NCBI RefSeq assembly: GCF_000376565.1
Contig: NZ_BARG01000050.1
Location: forward strand, 99,196-163,195
DNA: 64,000 bases
Direction of reading: 5' to 3'
DNA from: Streptomyces hokutonensis
GTDB lineage: Bacteria; Actinomycetota; Actinomycetes; Streptomycetales; Streptomycetaceae
Position 1 is the stretch's first letter; each line of letters starts with the position of its first letter. The notes beneath the pieces were generated by a model that was not told the origin of the DNA, did no database searches, and saw only the letters and a list, made by a program, of their open reading frames with translations. Positions 60,063 to 64,000 of this stretch are shown here, piece after piece. The position numbers were made by a program, and so were the translations under genes.

Positions 60063-61559
60063 ATGCCCGACCTGCCGACTCCTCAGGACGCCGCTGAGGC
60101 CGCGCTGTTCACCGAGTGCTGGGACGCCGTGCTGTCCTACGCCGACCTGTGCACATCCGGCGCCGCCTCGGCCACCGAGCTGGCGAGCGAGGCCTTCGCA
60201 CTCGGCATACAGGAGGCCCGTTCCGCCGGGTCCGGCCCGATGCGCGGCCCGACCCGTCGCGTCCTGCCGGTGATACCGCTGCTGCTGACCGCCGTACGGA
60301 CCACGGCCGCGGAGTGGGAGTTCGCCGGGCGGGGGCACCGGCTCGACCCCGACCTGCGGCTGTGGCTCAACTCGGAGAAGGCGGCCCGCTTCCACGGCAT
60401 GCCGTTGCAGCGGCCGATCGCCCTGCGCGGGCTGCGGGACCTGCAGGAGCCGGACGCGGCGCTGCTGTGGCTGGCCGAGGTCGAGGCGCTGCCGCTGACC
60501 GTCGTGGCCCGCCGCCTCGGTCTCGACCCGGCGATCGTCTCCGGTGAACTCGCCCAGGTGCGCGGTCTGTTCAGGGACCGCTGCCACCGCAACCACCTCG
60601 ACTCCCCGATGGCCGCCGAGTGCCGCAGCTACGCCCGGCTGCTCGACGCGGTCACCCGCTCGCCGTCCGCCGACACCCCCGAGGACCTCTCGCGCCACCT
60701 CGCCACCTGCGTGCAGTGCGCGGAGGCCGCCGCCTGTCTGCGACTCCAGGGCGGCGGACTGCCGTCGGCCCTCGCGAGCGGAGTGATCGGCTGGGGCGGG
60801 CTCGCCTATCTGGAGCGCCGCCGCCGCGCCGCCGAGGTACGGCTCGGCGCCGGGCGCCCCGTGGCCGAACTCGAGGCCGGGGAACCGAAGGAGGGCGCGA
60901 GCAAGGCGCGTCTCGTGCGCAACGGACTGCTCGTCGCCGCCGTCCTTCTCTCGTTCGTGGCGCTCGGGGTGTCGATGATGCCGATGGGCGGCTCCGGGCG
61001 CGAGAACACGGCCAGCGACGACGCCGACAGCCAGCCGGTGATCGACCCCGGCTCCACCGTGGCCTCCGTCGGCACGCACCCGTCGACCACGCCGTCCGGG
61101 TCCGGCCGGCCGACGGCGAGCGACAACAAGGCGTCCGCCTCGCCCAGCGACAAGAACCCCGACACCGAACCCCAGGGCACCGCCTCGGCCACCGCGAGCG
61201 ACGACCCCGCGCCGACCACCAGCGCGTCGGCGCAGCCGCCCGCCGCGGCGAGCTGCGACGTCACCTACGACCTGGTCGGCCAGTGGAACGACGGCTTCCA
61301 GGCCACGGTCACCGTCAGCACCACCAAGGCCCTCGACAACTGGCGGGTCGCCTGGTCCTACCGCGACGGCCAGCAGGTCACGCAGATGTGGGACGCGAGC
61401 GTCGCCCAGGACGGCTCCCGGGTCAGCGCCACCGCCGCCGACTACAACAAGAACGTCGCCGCGAACGGCAGCCTCACCTTCGGCTTCCTCGGCACCTGGA
61501 ACAACAGCAAGAACTCCGCGCCGTCCGGCTTCACCCTCAACGGGGCGGCCTGCGACTAG
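60063..61559 (+). CDS. Membrane protein joining sigma-like/zinc-finger region to extracellular CBM2
   Basis: A 498-residue protein. Residues 1-180 are helical and resemble a degenerate sigma factor; 132-170 (WLAEVEALPLTVVARRLGLD) fits region 4. A zinc-finger anti-sigma motif follows: Cys187 upstream and His212-x3-Cys216-x2-Cys219. One membrane helix (about 286-305) leads to a 90-residue Ser/Thr/Pro/Asp linker and a CBM2 domain (398-498, Cys398 and Cys497 at its ends, GQWNDGFQATVTVS, LGTWNNS). The layout recalls the RsgI-type sensors of clostridia, where an outside carbohydrate-binding domain controls a sigma factor. ATG 60063 follows AGGAG. No partner sigma gene is seen next to it. Confidence 0.75.
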   Translation: MPDLPTPQDAAEAALFTECWDAVLSYADLCTSGAASATELASEAFALGIQEARSAGSGPMRGPTRRVLPVIPLLLTAVRTTAAEWEFAGRGHRLDPDLRLWLNSEKAARFHGMPLQRPIALRGLRDLQEPDAALLWLAEVEALPLTVVARRLGLDPAIVSGELAQVRGLFRDRCHRNHLDSPMAAECRSYARLLDAVTRSPSADTPEDLSRHLATCVQCAEAAACLRLQGGGLPSALASGVIGWGGLAYLERRRRAAEVRLGAGRPVAELEAGEPKEGASKARLVRNGLLVAAVLLSFVALGVSMMPMGGSGRENTASDDADSQPVIDPGSTVASVGTHPSTTPSGSGRPTASDNKASASPSDKNPDTEPQGTASATASDDPAPTTSASAQPPAAASCDVTYDLVGQWNDGFQATVTVSTTKALDNWRVAWSYRDGQQVTQMWDASVAQDGSRVSATAADYNKNVAANGSLTFGFLGTWNNSKNSAPSGFTLNGAACD

Positions 61560-61610
61560 TTCTGACGGCGAGTCAGGGAGCTCGTGGCACTGACCGCCGT
61601 AGCGCGGCAA

Positions 61611-61639
61611 TTTACTAAGGCAGGTTGATAAACTAGCCT
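61611..61639 (+). promoter_or_regulatory. Promoter TTTACT-N17-TAGCCT
   Basis: Hexamers at 61611-61616 and 61634-61639; the second lies 6 nt before the MarR ATG, so a leaderless transcript is likely. Confidence 0.5.
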
Positions 61640-61642
61640 TAG
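61615..61642. promoter_or_regulatory. MarR operator CTAAGGC-N14-GCCTTAG
   Basis: Perfect 7-bp inverted repeat spanning the -35/-10 region of the MarR gene, the standard place for autorepression. Confidence 0.65.
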
Positions 61643-61645
61643 CGT

Positions 61646-62089
61646 ATGAGCGACGAAGACCTGGATCCCGAAGCGGTCGCCTCGGCCCTGATGACGAGCA
61701 TCGGCGTGCTGCTGCGGCGGGTGCGCCAACTGCCGGTCGGGGGCGGGCTGACGATGCCCGAGCGGGCCGCCCTGGCGCAGCTGGACCGCAGCGGCCCCAC
61801 CACCTCCTCGGCGCTGGCCCGGGACGCGCAGATCACCGCGCAGGCCATGGGGGCGACGCTCGGCGCGCTGCGGACCCGGGGGCTGGTCGAGCGCCGCCCG
61901 GACCCGGAGGACGGCCGGCGCGTGGTGCTGACGGTGACCGACGAGGGCCGGCAGGCCCTGCGGGACAAGCGCAACGCGCGCGCCGAACTCATCGGCCGAG
62001 CCCTGACCGGCGGCACCTTCACCCCGGCGGAACTGAAGCAACTCGCCGCAGCCGCACCGCTGTTGGAGCGACTGGCCCAGAACATCTGA
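61646..62089 (+). CDS. MarR family regulator
   Basis: A 147-residue winged-helix regulator: LTMPERAALAQLDRSGPTTS, ALARDAQITAQAMGATLGAL as the recognition region, and the wing RPDPEDGRRVVLTVTDEG. It would repress itself and the downstream transporter in the absence of ligand; the operator overlaps the promoter. It starts 6 nt after a TAGCCT box and is followed by the MFS gene 28 nt later. Confidence 0.9.
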   Translation: MSDEDLDPEAVASALMTSIGVLLRRVRQLPVGGGLTMPERAALAQLDRSGPTTSSALARDAQITAQAMGATLGALRTRGLVERRPDPEDGRRVVLTVTDEGRQALRDKRNARAELIGRALTGGTFTPAELKQLAAAAPLLERLAQNI

Positions 62090-62117
62090 CGCCGACGGTG
62101 CCGGAGGAAGCAAGCGC

Positions 62118-64000
62118 ATGACGAAACCTCCCAGGACGCGCACCCCGCGTCGTACGGCCGCCGGGGACCGCTACAAGTGGACGGCGCTGACCAACACCAC
62201 CGCCGCGGTCTTCATGTCCGCGCTCGACGGCTCCATCGTGCTGATCGCCCTGCCGGCCATCTTCCGCGGTGTGCACTTGGACCCGCTCGCCCCCGGCAAC
62301 ATCGCGTATCTGCTGTGGATGATCATGGGCTACCGGCTGGTCCAGGCCGTCCTCGTCGTCACGGTCGGCCGCCTGGGCGACATGTACGGCCGGGTCCGGA
62401 TCTACAACTCCGGGTTCGCGGTCTTCACCTTCGCCTCGGTGCTGCTCTCCTTCGACCCCTTCGACGGCGGCCACGGAGCGATGTGGCTGATCGCCTGGCG
62501 CGTGCTCCAGGCCGTCGGCGGCTCGATGCTGACCGCGAACTCGGCCGCGATCCTGACCGACGCCTTCCCCGAGGAACAGCGCGGTTTCGCCCTCGGCATC
62601 AACCAAGTCGCCGCGCTGGGCGGCATGTTCATCGGTCTCGTCGCCGGCGGACTGCTGTCGGCCTGGGACTGGCGGGCGGTGTTCTGGGTGAACGTCCCCG
62701 TCGGCGTGTTCTTCACCGTGTGGGCCTACCGCACCCTCCGCGAGACCGCCGGACGCGACGGCGGCCGTATCGACTGGTGGGGCAACATCACCTTCGGCGT
62801 GGGCCTCAGCGCCACCCTGATCGCGATCACCATCGGCCTCCAGCCCTACGGCGGCCACACCATGGGCTGGACCAACCCGCTGGCCGACGCGCTGATCGCC
62901 GGAGGACTGCTCCTGCTGGCGGCCTTCGTCGTCATCGAGAAACGCGTCTCCGCGCCGATGATCCAGCTCGGCCTGTTCCGCCAACGGGCCTTCACCTTCG
63001 GCAACTTGGCGGGCCTGGCCATCTCCATCGGCCGCGGCGGGATGCAGTTCGTGCTGATCATCTGGCTGCAGGGCATCTGGCTCCCGCTGCACGGCTACGA
63101 CTACGCCGACACACCCCTGTGGGCCGGCATCTTCATGCTGCCGCTCACCGCGGGCTTCCTCGTGGCCGGACCCGTCTCCGGCTACCTCTCCGACCGGCTC
63201 GGCTCACGCGGCCTGGCCACCGGCGGCGCGCTGCTCTTCGGCGCGAGCTTCCTGGGCCTGATGTGTCTGCCGATCGACTTCGGATACGGGATCTTCGCGC
63301 TGCTGATCACCGTCAACGGGATCGCCAGCGGGATGTTCGCCTCCCCCAACTCCTCCTCGATCATGGGCAGTGTGCCCGCGAGCCTGCGCGGTGTCGCCTC
63401 CGGAATGCGCGCCACCTTCCAGAACTCCGGCACCGCCGTCTCCATCGGCGTCTTCTTCTCCCTCATGATCGCCGGACTGGCCAGGAGGCTCCCGCACACG
63501 CTCACCGCGGGCCTGGAACAGCAGGGCGTACCGGCCCACATCGCCACCCAGGTCGGCGAACTGCCCCCGGTCTCCTCCCTGTTCGCCGCCCAGCTCGGCG
63601 TCAACCCGGTCCAGCACCTGCTCCGGCCCAGCGGCGCCCTGACCCACCTCACCGCCGCGCAGCAACACACCCTCACCGGAAGCGAGTTCTTCCCGACCCT
63701 GATCTCCGGGCCCTTCCACTCCGGCCTGGTCATCGTGTTCGCCTTCGGCGCCACGCTCGCGCTGCTCGCGGCGATCCCGTCGCTGTTGCGGGGTGCGAAC
63801 CCGGCCGCGCCGGGGACCTCGGGGCGGCCGCGAACGTCCGCCGCTGAGGCGTTGGCACGGCGAGCGTCGGCTGCCAAGGCTCCGGGACCGCGCGCGTCCG
63901 CCGCTGAGGCGTCGGCGCGGCGAGCGTCCGCCGCTAAGGCTCCGGGACCGCGCGCGTCTGCCACTGAGGCTCCGGCGCGGCGATCATCTGCTGCCAAGGC
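62118..64000 (+). CDS. MFS drug transporter of DHA2 (14-helix) type, 3' end outside window
   Basis: The visible 627 residues include an N-terminal MFS domain with fourteen predicted helices: FMSALDGSIVLIALPAIFRG, motif A-like GRLGDMYGRVRIYNSG (residues 77-92) and VNVPVGVFFTVWAYRTL (motif C region). From about residue 558 the protein has an unusual cytoplasmic tail of 20-residue tandem repeats (ASAAEASARRASAAKAPGPR type). ATG 62118 follows GGAGGAAG. It forms a two-gene unit with the MarR repressor, the usual arrangement of an inducible drug exporter. The stop lies beyond the window. Confidence 0.85.
   Translation, partial: MTKPPRTRTPRRTAAGDRYKWTALTNTTAAVFMSALDGSIVLIALPAIFRGVHLDPLAPGNIAYLLWMIMGYRLVQAVLVVTVGRLGDMYGRVRIYNSGFAVFTFASVLLSFDPFDGGHGAMWLIAWRVLQAVGGSMLTANSAAILTDAFPEEQRGFALGINQVAALGGMFIGLVAGGLLSAWDWRAVFWVNVPVGVFFTVWAYRTLRETAGRDGGRIDWWGNITFGVGLSATLIAITIGLQPYGGHTMGWTNPLADALIAGGLLLLAAFVVIEKRVSAPMIQLGLFRQRAFTFGNLAGLAISIGRGGMQFVLIIWLQGIWLPLHGYDYADTPLWAGIFMLPLTAGFLVAGPVSGYLSDRLGSRGLATGGALLFGASFLGLMCLPIDFGYGIFALLITVNGIASGMFASPNSSSIMGSVPASLRGVASGMRATFQNSGTAVSIGVFFSLMIAGLARRLPHTLTAGLEQQGVPAHIATQVGELPPVSSLFAAQLGVNPVQHLLRPSGALTHLTAAQQHTLTGSEFFPTLISGPFHSGLVIVFAFGATLALLAAIPSLLRGANPAAPGTSGRPRTSAAEALARRASAAKAPGPRASAAEASARRASAAKAPGPRASATEAPARRSSAAK
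63833..64000 (+). repeat. 60-nt in-frame tandem repeats in transporter tail
   Basis: Nearly three copies of a 60-nt unit (63833 to the window end) encode Ala/Ser/Arg/Pro/Lys repeats. The later copies are less alike than the first two, and the array runs off the edge. Confidence 0.7.

Overview
The window is high-GC actinobacterial DNA, almost certainly from a Streptomyces chromosome. Codon third positions are overwhelmingly G or C, many start codons are GTG, several genes show a TANNNT box 6-8 nt before the start codon (the leaderless pattern), sugar ABC importers lack their own ATPase (streptomycetes usually share MsiK), and individual proteins closely resemble S. coelicolor/S. avermitilis types (AldO, exo-beta-1,3-galactanase, endo-beta-1,6-galactanase). 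No tRNA, rRNA, CRISPR array, insertion sequence or prophage was seen.

Layout. 1-8.2 kb holds general genes: a truncated membrane protein with an N-terminal carrier domain, a YihY/BrkB protein, an NmrA-type oxidoreductase divergent from an AraC regulator, a second AraC regulator, a three-gene VOC operon, a lipoprotein and a ThuA-like protein. 8.2-31.7 kb is a carbohydrate island: three LacI regulators; an ABC importer operon ending in a cytoplasmic GH43; a D-2-hydroxyacid dehydrogenase and a type-B esterase; then secreted enzymes for plant cell-wall side chains (a surface beta-helix protein, GH43 arabinofuranosidase, GH43 exo-beta-1,3-galactanase with CBM13, pectin methylesterase, PL4 rhamnogalacturonan lyase, rhamnogalacturonan acetylesterase, DUF2264/GH154-like protein). 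31.7-42.6 kb is mixed: a secreted propeller-like protein, Nudix, a cupin next to a membrane toroid-like protein, TetR with a YhgE-type membrane protein, ArsR with two MFS proteins, and an ECF sigma factor with a PASTA membrane protein. 42.6-55.8 kb is a second carbohydrate island on the minus strand: a ROK regulator and endo-beta-1,6-galactanase, then one long coupled operon (binding protein, two permeases, GH2 beta-galactosidase, MFS, ABC ATPase, two ABC-2 permeases). 55.9-64 kb holds alditol oxidase, a PNPOx-like protein, a radical SAM protein with unusual cysteine spacing, a membrane protein joining a sigma-like/zinc-finger cytoplasmic part to an extracellular CBM2, and a MarR/MFS pair cut by the window edge.

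How it works together. The two islands together make a plausible system for taking apart type II arabinogalactan and rhamnogalacturonan I: enzymes outside the cell remove arabinose, trim beta-1,3-galactan, cut beta-1,6-galactan, demethylate pectin and cleave and deacetylate the rhamnogalacturonan backbone; two importers take up oligosaccharides, and cytoplasmic GH43 and GH2 enzymes finish them. Three operator-like families fit the regulators present: G(A/G)AACCGGTT(G/A)C at four places (two paralogous LacI proteins), GAAAGCGCTT with CGAAA/TTTCG palindromes near the pectin genes, and a 14-bp TTCGRCAAGGGGTT element before both ROK-region transcripts.
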